Of a stretch of 64,000 bases of DNA, positions 38,471 to 48,885 are shown in pieces. Source of the DNA: Pelagibacteraceae bacterium (GTDB taxonomy: Bacteria > Pseudomonadota > Alphaproteobacteria > HIMB59); the NCBI GenBank assembly GCA_019651435.1, contig BOYI01000002.1, positions 1 to 64,000 on the forward strand, in the 5' to 3' direction. The notes beneath the pieces were generated by a model that saw nothing but the letters and a program-made list of their open reading frames with translations, was not told the DNA's origin and did not search any database. The position numbers and the translations under genes are program-made. The stretch's first letter is position 1, and every line of letters starts with the position of its first letter.

Positions 38471-39760
38471 TTAAATATTAATTAACTCAGGATAAGCAAC
38501 GGTATTTTAATTCAGTTTTTCCCTAATCCTACTGCTTCAGTTTCTTCATCTACTCTTAGGCCAATTTTTTGCCTTTAGAATGTTAAAACCTTTTGCCCAA
38601 AAAGGAACAAAAGAACGCTCCCCGCTAAGATACCACGATTTGAACCAGGGGGTTTCCCGCCACCAAAAATCCGGGAAAATAATGTTCCCCAAATACCTAA
38701 AAACCAAAAAAATTGAGCAGAAATCGCCCAATTTCATCATCAATTTTCATTTTTCTAAAAATTGGGATCGCAAAATTTTTACACGATCCTCCATGGCCCA
38801 AGATCTTTGAAGTAAAGTGATTGGTTAAATCAGGACCGCTTTTAATACCCTAGCCCGGAATTCCCCGTTGGGGGCAATGGATAAATCAATTTTCCCTTCC
38901 AACATGATTTGAGATAAGATGATTGCCCCCCCCCAACACCACCACATGCTGCAATTTTTTTTACAACAACAATAAAATTAAAACTGCGTCAAAGTGCGTT
39001 TCCCTGGGCTTTGAGATCCACCTTAAACCGAACCAACCAAACCAAAAGAATAAAAGTACCAAAAAGCAGAAAGAGGCATATTTCTCACCCTATTGGAAAA
39101 AATCTTCCGTCTTTGTTATTTCCGCTCTTGGACCTAAAAGAGACAACCTACAACAGCTCCCCAAACCCCTACAGAGTGAACATTGTTGAACCAGAAAAAT
39201 CAGAAAAGCCCATTTCAGCTAACCAACCGCCGCCCCATGTCCATGAACCATAGATTGGATAGATAATTCCAGTCATAATGGCTGCAAAAATCATAAAGGG
39301 CCCAAAAACTTTAATCCTCAGCACATGCACCAGATACAATAGAAATCGCTGTTGCACAAAATACCATTTGGAAGAACCAGTCAGATGCAACTGAATAACC
39401 TGTATCTGCAATTGCAGCAAACATTATCGGCACCGTCTGGGAAGGGCGAGTTCGTCAGATGAGGGATTAAGAAGGCCCCTCCCTAGCGATCCGATCAACC
39501 TGATACGTCTAAAACTTTAAAGCTGAAAGGAAACTGGGTAAAACATAATTCCGGCAATAGAGTAAAGTGCAATTTTTTTTTAATAAAATAGCGATGTATT
39601 TTTCTTCAAAAAAAAACCTGTTTCCCAACTTTCAAAACCTAAAGCCATAAACATGACAAGAATTCCCCAAATATAAACGGGGGAATGTTTGGGGGCAAAA
39701 GCTGTCCCCTCGGGACATTTCCCCATTTTAAATTCCCAAACAACAAAGATGGAATTAGAA
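38471..39760 (-). CDS. amtB: Ammonium transporter AmtB, heavily frameshifted
   Basis: Trimeric ammonium channel. One clean section at about 39190-39420 reads [36 protein letters not shown] and [12 protein letters not shown], the core of the family including a Trp-rich pore segment. N-terminal parts ([12 protein letters not shown] and KKNTSLFY, near 39600-39670) and the C-terminus ([13 protein letters not shown], then VAYPELIN, stop at 38471-38473) can be pieced together. In between the frame is lost every few dozen bases. The start is not resolved. Order glnK-amtB is the normal nitrogen operon. Confidence 0.85.
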
Positions 39761-39775
39761 ATGATAATTTTTTTT

Positions 39776-40136
39776 TCAGGGGATCTCCTTTTTTTGCTTC
39801 CCCCGCGCTCCCTTTCGAATACGAACAACTTTCTTTACATCGGGGAAAAATAAATTTTTCCCCCACCAATCTTCCTGATTTTAAAGCTTTAGAAATTGTT
39901 GTGAAAAATTTTTTGACATCAACCCCCAATTTTACGAGAACTTCTGCTCTTGATTTTGGAAAAAAAGTGTACCTCATATTCCGCGCCCCCCTTTTCAATT
40001 CCCGTGTGGCCTTTCTGGCCCCCCCATATCCTTTGCCTCAACCCCAAAAGTTAAAACCTTGAATGTCAACACCAGTCAGTGCTTGTCTTAAAGCTTCCCT
40101 TTTTTCGGGCTTGATAATTGCTGTTACTAATTTCAT
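39776..40136 (-). CDS. glnK: PII nitrogen-regulatory protein (GlnK/GlnB), frameshifted
   Basis: From ATG 40136: MKLVTAIIKPEKREALRQAL then VDIQGF. After breaks the T-loop region reads KGYGGxKGHTG-like text and GAEYEVHFFPKSRAEVLVK; then TTISKALKSGRLVGEKFIF and VVRIRKG, the standard C-terminus. PII binds ATP/ADP and 2-oxoglutarate and blocks AmtB when nitrogen is plentiful. The T-loop tyrosine position is too damaged to judge. The stop is inferred near 39776. About 115 residues. Confidence 0.82.
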
Positions 40137-40292
40137 TTTTACCTCACTAATAATTTTTGGGAAAAAAGGTTTATAGGATGAATCAGAAAAAAAAAAATTA
40201 AGTTTTAGAGGGCTATGCGTAAAAGGGAAAAGTTTAAAAAGTAACTTAAATTTCAATTTTTTTATATTTTTTGATTATAAAAATTAAAAATT

Positions 40293-41000
40293 AAAAGTTT
40301 TTTTTTTTATTTAATAAAACATCAACTAAAATAGCTATTAACAATTGAGATTGTAATCCCACAGATAATGATGAAGTAAAAAAAATATATCCCAAAACCC
40401 ACCAATAAATATTGAATGGTAACTGAAATTTTTTTTCCCCCGGAAGGGTAAAAAAAATTTTAAAAAACCCGGAAATAAGTAATCTCTGTAAACCCCCCGA
40501 CTTGGGGAAAATCCTCATAAATAAAATTGATCCAATTGGAAATTTAAAAATAAAGGGGTTTTAAATAAGGGAAATAGACTTACTAAAAAAAAAAAGTTTC
40601 AGATTGTTGGGAGTGCCTCAATAATCATTTTTAATTCTGGAATGACAGAAATTAAATTTTTAAAACACGAAATACTCTTAGGAAATCGTAATAAAAAAAA
40701 GCGAAATTAAAAAGGGGATGGGGAATTTGAGATACAAACTATTATTGTATCAAAAAATTCCATCCCACTTTTGAAAAATTGGATTTTTTTTGGGGTCTCC
40801 CATAAAAAGGATTGTGATTTCTATTACAAAAATATGGTTTATTGAATAATCAATTTGGTTTTAAATTTAAATTTTTTACTAAAATCGATAACTCTAAGTA
40901 AAAGACGCCGATGGGAAAGGCAAAATTTAAAAAAAATAATAGTTATAACTAGGAGTTGAAAAAACCTACTTTCTTTGATTTTAAAAAATGCTGTACTCAT
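40293..41000 (-). pseudogene. Remnant of an unidentified minus-strand membrane protein
   Basis: Only the last part is readable: GSILFMRIFPKSGGLQRLL, ISGFFKIFF, LPFNIYWWVLGYIFFTSSLS and LQSQLLIAILVDVLLNKKK, ending at about 40293. It has several hydrophobic segments and looks like protein rather than noise, but I do not recognise it. Further left on the minus strand (40560-41000) there are scattered hydrophobic words in three frames. The stretch is as error-rich as amtB next door, so an intact gene may hide here. Confidence 0.35.
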
Positions 41001-41057
41001 GGGTTTGAGAATAAATTTTTAATCTATTATATTTTCCATGAAATCAAACAAATTAAG

Positions 41058-42206
41058 TTAAACCCTAAATAATAAGCTACTTAAATCTTTAATATCTTCA
41101 TTCCAAAAAACATCATTTTTAATACGATCAAACTCTACATCAAAAACAGCTGACATCGCAGATGCATAAACAGATCTGGAGTCAATGGTGCTTAGTAAAT
41201 CACGTCCTTGAAATAAGTTACCTTTTTTTAATCCAGGCCAATCTGTAAATACTTGAGATTTTTTTAATAAACCCCCTGCCATTAGAATCGCTGATCCATA
41301 TCCATGTTCTGTCCCATTACCTCCATTTTGCTCAACAGTTCTGCCGAATTCTGTAAGTGTAAGAATTAAAGTATTATCAAAATCACCTCCCATACCAGCA
41401 TGGAGGTTTTTGATAATTAAATCAACATCTTGAAGGTTTTCAGCATGTTCTCCGTTATCTGTTCCTTGAGCAGTATGAGTATCAAAACCCTCTAAATCAA
41501 ATACAGCTACTTTAGGCCCAAGAGGATCTTTTAGGATTTGAGCCGTTCTTTTTGAAAGACTGTCCAAAGTCTCATCACCACCTTGCATCGTGAGAGGTCT
41601 ATTCATAATCACATTATATACCTCTTGGAGTTTATCCTGCTCAACCCCATCATAGGCTCGTGTTATTCTTTCAATAATTTCTCTTTTTGGAAGAGACATC
41701 CAAGTGGGAAAATAATTATTATTCTTTTCTACCCCTCTCAATAAAAGTGGCATTGGTAAACTTAATGCTAGACTAGATCCATAAAGTCCTGCAGATTTCA
41801 TTCCCCTTCCTAGCCATCCTGTTTTTTCGGTATAAGCTTTGAGTGCCCCTGTTTCCATAATATTTTGTCCATCAAAATGTGATCTTTCAGTATAAGGGAT
41901 ATTTGTTGCATGAACGACAGAAGCTAAATTTTGAGACCATAAGTTGTGAAGTGTTTGTAATTTTGGATGTAATGAAAAATCTGAATTAAGTTTTAGTTTA
42001 TTTTTTAAAACCAAATCAGATCGATATTTTCCTATAAGGCTATCGTTTACGGGAACAGCAGTTAATCCATCCATACCTCCGCGTAGACTGATAATGACAA
42101 TATTTTTTTTTGGGTTTTGAATAGAACCATAAAGAGGAACATTGAAGTTTGAAAAGAAAATAGTAGCTAGACTACCCTTAAGAAAACTTCTCCTTGTGCA
42201 ATTCAT
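41058..42206 (-). CDS. DUF1501 secreted protein with Tat signal
   Basis: Intact, 382 residues. The N-terminus has a twin-arginine signal, TRRSFLKGSLATIFF, so export is folded via Tat. SLRGGMDGLTAVPVND, GFDTHTAQG, TEFGRTVEQNGGNGTEHG and YGSAILMAGG are typical of DUF1501, which belongs to the alkaline-phosphatase/sulfatase-like fold. Enzymatic role is not established. It overlaps the DUF1800 gene by 4 bases; the two families nearly always occur together. Confidence 0.92.
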   Translation of the reverse strand: MNCTRRSFLKGSLATIFFSNFNVPLYGSIQNPKKNIVIISLRGGMDGLTAVPVNDSLIGKYRSDLVLKNKLKLNSDFSLHPKLQTLHNLWSQNLASVVHATNIPYTERSHFDGQNIMETGALKAYTEKTGWLGRGMKSAGLYGSSLALSLPMPLLLRGVEKNNNYFPTWMSLPKREIIERITRAYDGVEQDKLQEVYNVIMNRPLTMQGGDETLDSLSKRTAQILKDPLGPKVAVFDLEGFDTHTAQGTDNGEHAENLQDVDLIIKNLHAGMGGDFDNTLILTLTEFGRTVEQNGGNGTEHGYGSAILMAGGLLKKSQVFTDWPGLKKGNLFQGRDLLSTIDSRSVYASAMSAVFDVEFDRIKNDVFWNEDIKDLSSLLFRV

Positions 42207-43671
42207 GCTCTCATCACCTCAGGGCTATTAGCAAATACAGCAAATCGATCAGCGCTAAAATTCGTCTCTCTTACTAGCTTTAATAAATTTTCTGGATGAT
42301 CAAAATTTTTTTCAATTACATTTACAAAATAATCTTGGTTATAATCCACGTTAGGGTTTGCAATGTCATCCCATCTTCGAGCAGCAGCTAGTCTGCGAAT
42401 AATCAATTCGGGTGATAACCATTCATCCTCTAAATCAATATAACCATTTGGTTGTTTAGCACGATAAATAGGGTGACCAATTTCCCATAAAATATCTTTT
42501 ACCAATTTTTGCGACCTATTTGGATTTGATCCATTGAATTCAAAGCCTTTTGGATACTTATATAAATAATGTAAATCTAGTATTTTTGCGTTCTGTAATA
42601 GCCATAATTCAGGCATTGAAAATTTTCTATGATTAAGTCCATACTGGAATACTGTTTCCATAGTTGCTTTATGAATTTCAATTAAATTTCCATCATTCTT
42701 CTCCCATGCTTTTACGATAGGAAGCTATCATTTCATCAGTCGGCTCATCACAGACGAAATGCTGACAAAGTTTTTTAGCTATATGCTTTCGAGTAGATGG
42801 ATGGTTGGCTAGGTCCTTAATAACAATCTTTAACTCTTTTCCTTGATTAACTGTATTGAAGTCTTTGATGTCATACACTTTTCCTAAAATTTTATAAGGT
42901 CCTTGTTCATGATATTCAGGCTGAAATTTAACGGGACCAGCCTCTAATTTTTTTTGACTCCATACATGACGCCAACCTGTCATTACTTTTGCCATCTCAA
43001 CAACATCCTCTTGAGTATAATTAGCTTCTGGCGATAAAGTATGTAACTCAAGTAATTCTCTTGCATGATTTTCATTGAGACCTACTTTTCGTTTGTCGTT
43101 GTCAGAATTTTCCCTTACTCCTTCTTTAGAGTTTGGTCCTATATTCTCTGCATTATCTAAATGATGAAGCATGCACCAAGAAGTTGTGACTGCATACACT
43201 AAATCCTCAAAGGTATTGACCATATTAGGACGAATAATTTCTCTTTGATAAACGCCTGTAGAAAAACTAGCTAAAAAATCTTTTTCACTGATAGCAAAAA
43301 AATTTCCCCAAAAATGCCACATCCTCTCAAATGCTGGTGAGTCAGATGCTAGTGCAGTCGTGTGCCTCACAGACAATTCTAAAGACTCAAAAAATCTCTC
43401 CCCTGTTATTTTTCTAAGATGGTCTTTTTCTTTTTCATATGCTAATCGATCATTTTTATGTTTTTCTCTTAGGACTTCTCTGTCCTGATAAACCCAATGG
43501 CCATATCTGTCTCTTTGCTCGTCTAAGGTTGGTAATTTTTTTTCCCATATAAAATCAGGAACGGTATCAAATTGATTTTTTGCCCAAACTAAAGGATCGC
43601 TAGGCATACTTTCATCCACACTAATGCCAAAAGCGGACTTTTCTGAGATAATCCCTATTCATTGTTTTCAT
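42203..43671 (-). CDS. DUF1800 protein, partner of DUF1501, frameshifted
   Basis: About 488 residues. ERMWHFWGNFFAISEKDF, VGLNENHARELLELHTLS and EDVVEMAKVMTGWRHVW are the family's strong motifs; HFVCDEPTDEMIASYRK leads to a break near 42680, after which MPELWLLQNAKIL and WLSPELIIRRLAAARRWDD continue to the stop at 42203. Start taken at ATG 43671, with another break at 43640-43660. Function unknown; DUF1800/DUF1501 pairs are common in marine bacteria and may handle extracellular polymers. Confidence 0.87.
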
Positions 43672-43695
43672 AGTTTAAAAAACAATAATGATTTT

Positions 43696-44271
43696 TCAAT
43701 TATTCCAGTTAACTAAATACATTGCTTCATTTCTTCTAAAATTTGGAAGCGTAAAAGGCCCATTATAGGTGGCTTTTATGGGTGGTTCTTTGAACTCAAT
43801 ATTCTCTTTTTTCAAACTATTTTTTAAAATTGAAGCATGCTTGAAGAAGTTTTTATCTGAAGCAAATCCTGAGTAACGGATAACTGCAAAATATCCTGCT
43901 TTGATGCTGGCCACCTCTACTGAATCATTCAATGGAATAGGGGCATTTTTTTGATCAAAACGGTCTGGTAAGTAAAATTGCATGACTTGTTGATTGCCTG
44001 AAGCATATTGAGTAACAGGTGTGGTCATTTCTATTTTTTCAGATTTTTGATTTTTTCCTGAAATATAGTTAAACAGTTTTTGAAACCCCCCATCTTCATT
44101 ATTATAGCGAACTTGTATTACATATCGCTCTTGATAAGAGCGGATTTCAAAATTTTCAAATTTTTGAACTACCTGATAATTAGCTTCCTCATAGGCCATG
44201 GTGTTTTTTACCACGAAAAAAAATAGGAAAATATATTTAATCAAAATCTTGCTGGATTTCTTTAGGGTCAT
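43696..44271 (-). CDS. SOUL-family heme-binding-like protein, exported
   Basis: Intact from ATG 44271: signal-like KKSSKILIKYIFLFFFVV, then YQVVQKFENFEIRSYQERY, the family's hallmark, and EKIEMTTPVTQYA and VIRYSGFASDKN. About 191 residues. SOUL proteins bind heme or related tetrapyrroles; here probably periplasmic. The longer frame to 44325 only adds sequence inside the upstream gene. The start overlaps the SH3-like gene by 35 bases. Confidence 0.9.
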   Translation of the reverse strand: MTLKKSSKILIKYIFLFFFVVKNTMAYEEANYQVVQKFENFEIRSYQERYVIQVRYNNEDGGFQKLFNYISGKNQKSEKIEMTTPVTQYASGNQQVMQFYLPDRFDQKNAPIPLNDSVEVASIKAGYFAVIRYSGFASDKNFFKHASILKNSLKKENIEFKEPPIKATYNGPFTLPNFRRNEAMYLVNWNN

Positions 44272-44765
44272 CTCCCCAAACACGATTATCACGCGGTATC
44301 CATCCTTTAATTTCTTTTCGATCACTAATGCTGATGCTAACTTTTAACATCTCTGGAGTTACTTCCAATAAATCAACAGTTTTTGGAGCTAGTATCTCTC
44401 CTTTGAGAATTGTTAACCAAGAGTCAGGATCATAAGAATTTAAGGCATAGAGTTCTGTATCTTCTAATACCAACAAAGTTCTTTTTCGGGTTAATTGATT
44501 GTGATAGATCCACCTTTAATGCCATTGAATAATTCAATTCGTACCAATCAATATAATTATTTCCAACGCTTTGATACTCTTCAATCACTTTGACGGGCAT
44601 TCCTTTGTGTGTCAGAAAAAATTTTTCTGTTTGTTCTTTGAAATCTCTTAAATCAGGATAGTGGCGAAGCCAAGACTCTGATTTAGATAGCGATTTGTAA
44701 TAAGGAACATGTTTATCTGCAAACGCAAAATAAGGAATGAGAAGAAGTATAAGAAGACGTAACAA
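44237..44765 (-). CDS. Exported bacterial SH3-like (DUF1058) protein, frameshifted
   Basis: Signal peptide MLRLLILLLIPYFAFA, then two SH3b-like repeats: LTHKGMPVKVIEEYQ with IDWYELNY, and after a break near 44470 RTLLVLEDTELYALNS, then GEILAPKTVDLLEV and KGWIPRDNRVWGDD. About 176 residues. Small SH3b proteins bind peptidoglycan stem peptides or act as scaffolds. Stop at 44237. Confidence 0.8.
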
Positions 44766-44798
44766 GTTAAATAAATAGTAATTTCATTATTATTCAAT

Positions 44799-46247
44799 TC
44801 AATGAGATTTTCGACTTCCATGTTTTAAAAATACTGATTTTGCTAATGTTTTATGATTTATCATTTTCCTGATACCGTAAATGGTATCCTTTGCTTTTTT
44901 GGATGATTGACTGACATTAACAATCGGGTTCTTCCATGTAGGTGGGAGCAGTTGTTGCTCAAAAGGAGTTACCGTCTCAGGATAATGTAATAAGTTTTTT
45001 GGAACGTTTTTATAACTTGGAATATTGTTGATAATAAAATGAGCTTCCGGGTCTTGTTCTTCAGATTGTTTGTAAGGATTGTACATTCTGATGGCATTGA
45101 TGCCCGTTGTCCCTGATTGCATTTGAATTTGGCTATAATGAATACCCGGTTCAAAATCTGTAAAAAGTGCTGCTAGAGGAGGAGCATAATATCTCCAGTC
45201 TAGCCATAAATTATAAGCAGCAAAAGATGCGAGCATCGCCCTCATTCGAAAATTAATCCACCCATGATTTCTTAAGTAAATCATGCAGGCATCCATAAAT
45301 GGAATACCTGTTTCTCCTTTAATCCAAGATTGAAGTTTTTCTTCATCTTGATCACGAATATCATCATAAAGAGGGATGAAACTTTTCAGCTCAATACTGG
45401 GCTCATCTTCTAATTTTTGTATAAAATGTGATCTCCAATATAATCGTGAAAGAAAGGCATTGATGGATTTGGCAAAAACTTTATTAGTCGATTGTATCTC
45501 AAATCTTTTTTTCTCTGCGAGCTGAAATGCTTGTCGTAGTGAAAGAGTCCCATGAGCAAAATGAGGAGAAAGGCGAGAACAGCTATGCTCAGCTGTAATA
45601 GGACTAGACATTTCTCTTTGATAGTTCTCTCCTCTTCTTTCTAAAAAGGTCTCCAATAAATCATGTGCTTGATGGCTGCCCCCTTTTTGTCTGAAAGGAC
45701 ATGGGGTTTTATCATAAAAATTGATAGGTTTTTCATGCTCATCAAAATCTAGGATTAAACTTTGATTGATATATTTTTTCATATTTATCAGTGGTTTTTT
45801 AAAGATTTGTTGAATAGATCCAGCCCAATGATCTCGATTATGATTACCTCTTTTTACTCCGAAATAAGGATACTCAATCCAATTGACATTTAAGTTGTTG
45901 AATAATGATTTTAGCTTTTTATCTCGCTCAAAAGTCCAATGGATACCCGTTTCTTGCTCGCTGATTACTTCGGTGAAGCTATATTTTTGATGAAGTGTTT
46001 GAAATATCTCTGAAGCTTCTCCAGAGAGAATGTTTAAATGTAGGTTATGCTTTGCTAAATCTGTTTTTAATGATGATACACTTTCCCAAATAAAATCCCA
46101 TTGCCTTTGAGACATATCTTTTTGTAACCAAAGTTCTGGTTCAATAATGTAGAGAAGAATTGAAGAAGAATTATCTGTCTTTAGTAAGATTTCGTTATCT
46201 TGAAATCGAAGATTCTTTTTAAACCAATGAATTCGATAAGGCATCAA
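44799..46247 (-). CDS. Photolyase/cryptochrome-family flavoprotein
   Basis: Intact, 482 residues. IHWFKKNLRFQDNEILL is the N-terminal photolyase domain; SRLSPHFAHGTLSLRQAF, LYWRSHFIQKLEDE, GIPFMDACMIYLRNHGW and INFRMRAMLASFAAYNLWLDW make the FAD-binding domain. The C-terminal QMQSGTTGINAIRMYNP differs from CPD photolyase (usual QW..G..G.D..P.FRIFNP) and matches a separate alphaproteobacterial branch. Repairs light-induced DNA damage, or senses blue light; which one is not settled here. The ABC permease gene ends one base upstream of its start. Confidence 0.9.
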   Translation of the reverse strand: MMPYRIHWFKKNLRFQDNEILLKTDNSSSILLYIIEPELWLQKDMSQRQWDFIWESVSSLKTDLAKHNLHLNILSGEASEIFQTLHQKYSFTEVISEQETGIHWTFERDKKLKSLFNNLNVNWIEYPYFGVKRGNHNRDHWAGSIQQIFKKPLINMKKYINQSLILDFDEHEKPINFYDKTPCPFRQKGGSHQAHDLLETFLERRGENYQREMSSPITAEHSCSRLSPHFAHGTLSLRQAFQLAEKKRFEIQSTNKVFAKSINAFLSRLYWRSHFIQKLEDEPSIELKSFIPLYDDIRDQDEEKLQSWIKGETGIPFMDACMIYLRNHGWINFRMRAMLASFAAYNLWLDWRYYAPPLAALFTDFEPGIHYSQIQMQSGTTGINAIRMYNPYKQSEEQDPEAHFIINNIPSYKNVPKNLLHYPETVTPFEQQLLPPTWKNPIVNVSQSSKKAKDTIYGIRKMINHKTLAKSVFLKHGSRKSH

Positions 46248-46248
46248 A

Positions 46249-47009
46249 TTAATATTTAATTTTGTACCCTTTTGAAAATATATAAGCGATAGCTGATAAA
46301 TTCATTACACAAAAAATTGTAATCATCGAGAGACTAATCGCTATACTGACATCTGCCATATTATAAAAACTCCACCGAAAACCACTTACTAAATATAAAA
46401 CTGGATTGGCTAAAGATACTTTTTGCCAAAATTCTGGAAGCCAGGCAATGGAATAAAGAGAACCCCCTAAAAAAACCATTGGTGTAATGATGATAGTAGG
46501 GATAAGAGATAATTGCTCCCAATTAGTGGATACAACTCCAATTAAAAACCAAGTAAACTAAATGTCAATGCTGTTAAAACAAGCATAAGGATCATCACCA
46601 AGGGATGAGCTATGGAGATTTCTACAAAAACACTTGCGGTGCCCAAAATCAACACACCTAGGATTATAGATTTTGATGTGGCGGCACCCACAAAACCCAT
46701 CACAATTTCCCAAGAAGATAAAGGGGCGGCATAAATTTCATTAATAGTGCCTAGAAATTTAGGAAAGAAAATTCCTGAGGCGGCGTTTGATAAGCTTTGA
46801 GTTAAAAGAACCAACATCATCAGTCCAGGAACAATAAAAGATCCATAACTCACATCCTCAATTAAAGGGATACGAGAACCAATAGCAGAGCCAAAAACTA
46901 CAAAATATAAAGATGTTGAGATTACTGGAGAGAGGATACTTTGAATGATCGTTCTTCTCATTCTGTCCATTTCATGAAGATATATTGCTTTTACGCCAAT
47001 CCAGTTCAT
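46249..47009 (-). CDS. ABC-2 type exporter permease, one frameshift
   Basis: About 253 residues in six hydrophobic segments. LSPVISTSLYFVVFGSAIG, GSFIVPGLMMLVLLTQSLSN and NEIYAAPLSSWEIVMGF belong to the NodJ/YadH-type permease domain. After the break near 46545, FLGGSLYSIAWLPEFWQKVS and LANPVLYLVSGFRWSFY finish it. The start ATG at 47009 overlaps the ATPase stop (ATGA). Substrate is not known; related systems export lipid-linked or small hydrophobic compounds. Confidence 0.9.
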
Positions 47010-47938
47010 GCGCTCTCCTTTAATAATTGTTCAAATATATTTTCTAATGAAGTCTGATCGGACTTAAGATCTTTGAGCTTCAGACCAGAGTTTTTCAACT
47101 CTTGAAGTAAAGTAGTAATTCCTGTGGTTTCAGCCTGAGAGTTGTAGGTAAAGCATAATGCTTGTCCTTCACTTGTAATTGTTAAGTTAAATTTTTTAAG
47201 GAGTCTGGGATTGTTTCTATCTTTTCTTGTAGTTCAATGGTTAAAAGTTTATGTCCCATTTTTTGCATCAGATCATTTTTATTCTCAGTTAGAATAATTT
47301 CACCGTGATTGATAACAGATACTCGATCAGCGATTGCTTCCGCTTCTTCTATATAGTGAGTTGTTAAAATAATAGTCACGCCTTTTTCTTGTAATTGTTT
47401 TACCACTCTCCACATATCTCTTCGTAGATTAATATCAACTCCTGCTGTTGGTTCATCTAAGAATAAAATTTGTGGTTCATGGCTAAGTGCCTTCGCAATT
47501 AATGCGCGTCGCTTCATACCTCCTGAGAGCTCACGTAATCGATTATCTTTTTTATCCCATAGACTTAAGTCTTTTAAAATTTTTTCGATGATTTCTGGAT
47601 TAGCTCTTTTACCATATAACCCTCTAGTATAAGAAACATTTTGAAATACCTTTTCAAATGCTTCTAATTGAAGTTCTTGTGGGACTAAACCAATCATCGA
47701 GCGAGTTTTTTGAAAATCTTTAATGACATCAAATCCATCAACACTGATACTTCCTGAAGTAGGAATCACAACACCACAAATGGCATTAATAAGAGTTGTC
47801 TTGCCCGCACCATTGGGGCCAAGAAGAGCTAGGATTTCACCTCGTTTAATTTCAAGATTGACTCCCTTTTAGGGCTTCAAATTTACCCGCATAGGTTTTT
47901 CGAACATTATCAATTTTGATTAAAGTGTCAGATGTCAT
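47006..47938 (-). CDS. ABC-2 type exporter ATPase, frameshifted
   Basis: DrrA/NodI-type ATPase of about 310 residues. From ATG 47938 ([18 protein letters not shown]) the Walker A region [13 protein letters not shown] is readable after one repair near 47865. [29 protein letters not shown] and [19 protein letters not shown] follow in a clean frame. After a break near 47180 the end reads [16 protein letters not shown], then [13 protein letters not shown]. It pairs with the permease by ATGA overlap. Confidence 0.92.
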
Positions 47939-48000
47939 AGGCTAGATGAGGTAACTTATATTATAAGACACAAAGGGCAATATTCTTTAGGGAACTGACT

Positions 48001-48885
48001 TCACTGTTTTGGCCGATTTACCTCTTCAATCAAATACGTACTAATCATCACTGCAATTAAAGCCACAATGATTTTGTAGGTAATCTGTTCTCCTAAGAAT
48101 ATGTAGCCAAATATCAGACCAAATATTGGGATGATGTATGCAACTTGAGACTGAAAAACAAGGCCATTATGCTTTAAAAGATAGAAACGTAGTAACCAAG
48201 CAATCGCTGTTGCCACGATACCTAAGTAAATTAATGAAATAGTTGGAATTAAGGCAGGTCGTATCTCCGTTGGATTTTCTAAAATGAACAAAAACGGTAA
48301 CAAAACAATAACGCCCCATACAAGACAGCTTGACGTCAGAGTTTCATTTTTGACGTGTTTTAGTCGAAGAGTGAATAGTCCTCCCAAAGTATAACAGAAC
48401 GGTCCTAAGATAATGATCAAAGCATATAAAAAGTTTGATTGGTTGATCAAAATATCATCGGAGAATAGATAAACTATCCCAAGAAAACCAATGACTACTC
48501 CAACTAATTTTGAAGTATTAATTTTTTCATCTTGAATAAATAGCTGTCCTAAAATAGTAGCGTAGATTGGAGCCGTCGACATTAAGATAGCACCAAGGTT
48601 ACTTTGAACTTTGACCATTCCAAAAGAAATAAAGAAAAAAGGTAGAACTAAATTAACCGTACCGATTGAAAAATACCAAAACCAATGCTCGCCAAAAGGA
48701 TCGATCTTAATTCCTTTGATCCAGCAATAAAATACTAAAACCAACGCGGCAAAAAATATTCGACCAAATGCGATGGACATAGGGGTAAAGGAGTCAGAAG
48801 CAATTTTAATATTGAAAAAAGCACTTCCCCAAATCGCAGCTAGGGCGATTAGTAAAAGAAAGTCTTTAAGAGAGGCTTTATGCAT
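48001..48885 (-). CDS. EamA/DMT-family transporter
   Basis: Intact, 294 residues, ten hydrophobic segments in two EamA repeats: LIALAAIWGSAFFNIKIAS at the N-terminus and SLIYLGIVATAIAWLLRFYL in the second half, with QVAYIIPIFGLIFGYIFLGE, the usual last hairpin. Likely an exporter of an amino acid or related metabolite. Start ATG at 48885 overlaps the stop of alaX by one base. Confidence 0.92.
   Translation of the reverse strand: MHKASLKDFLLLIALAAIWGSAFFNIKIASDSFTPMSIAFGRIFFAALVLVFYCWIKGIKIDPFGEHWFWYFSIGTVNLVLPFFFISFGMVKVQSNLGAILMSTAPIYATILGQLFIQDEKINTSKLVGVVIGFLGIVYLFSDDILINQSNFLYALIIILGPFCYTLGGLFTLRLKHVKNETLTSSCLVWGVIVLLPFLFILENPTEIRPALIPTISLIYLGIVATAIAWLLRFYLLKHNGLVFQSQVAYIIPIFGLIFGYIFLGEQITYKIIVALIAVMISTYLIEEVNRPKQ

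Noticed and set aside
39011-40062. Plus-strand open frames at 38.9-40.1 kb as new genes
   Set aside because: They are shadows of the damaged amtB and glnK on the minus strand, which give recognisable family sequence.
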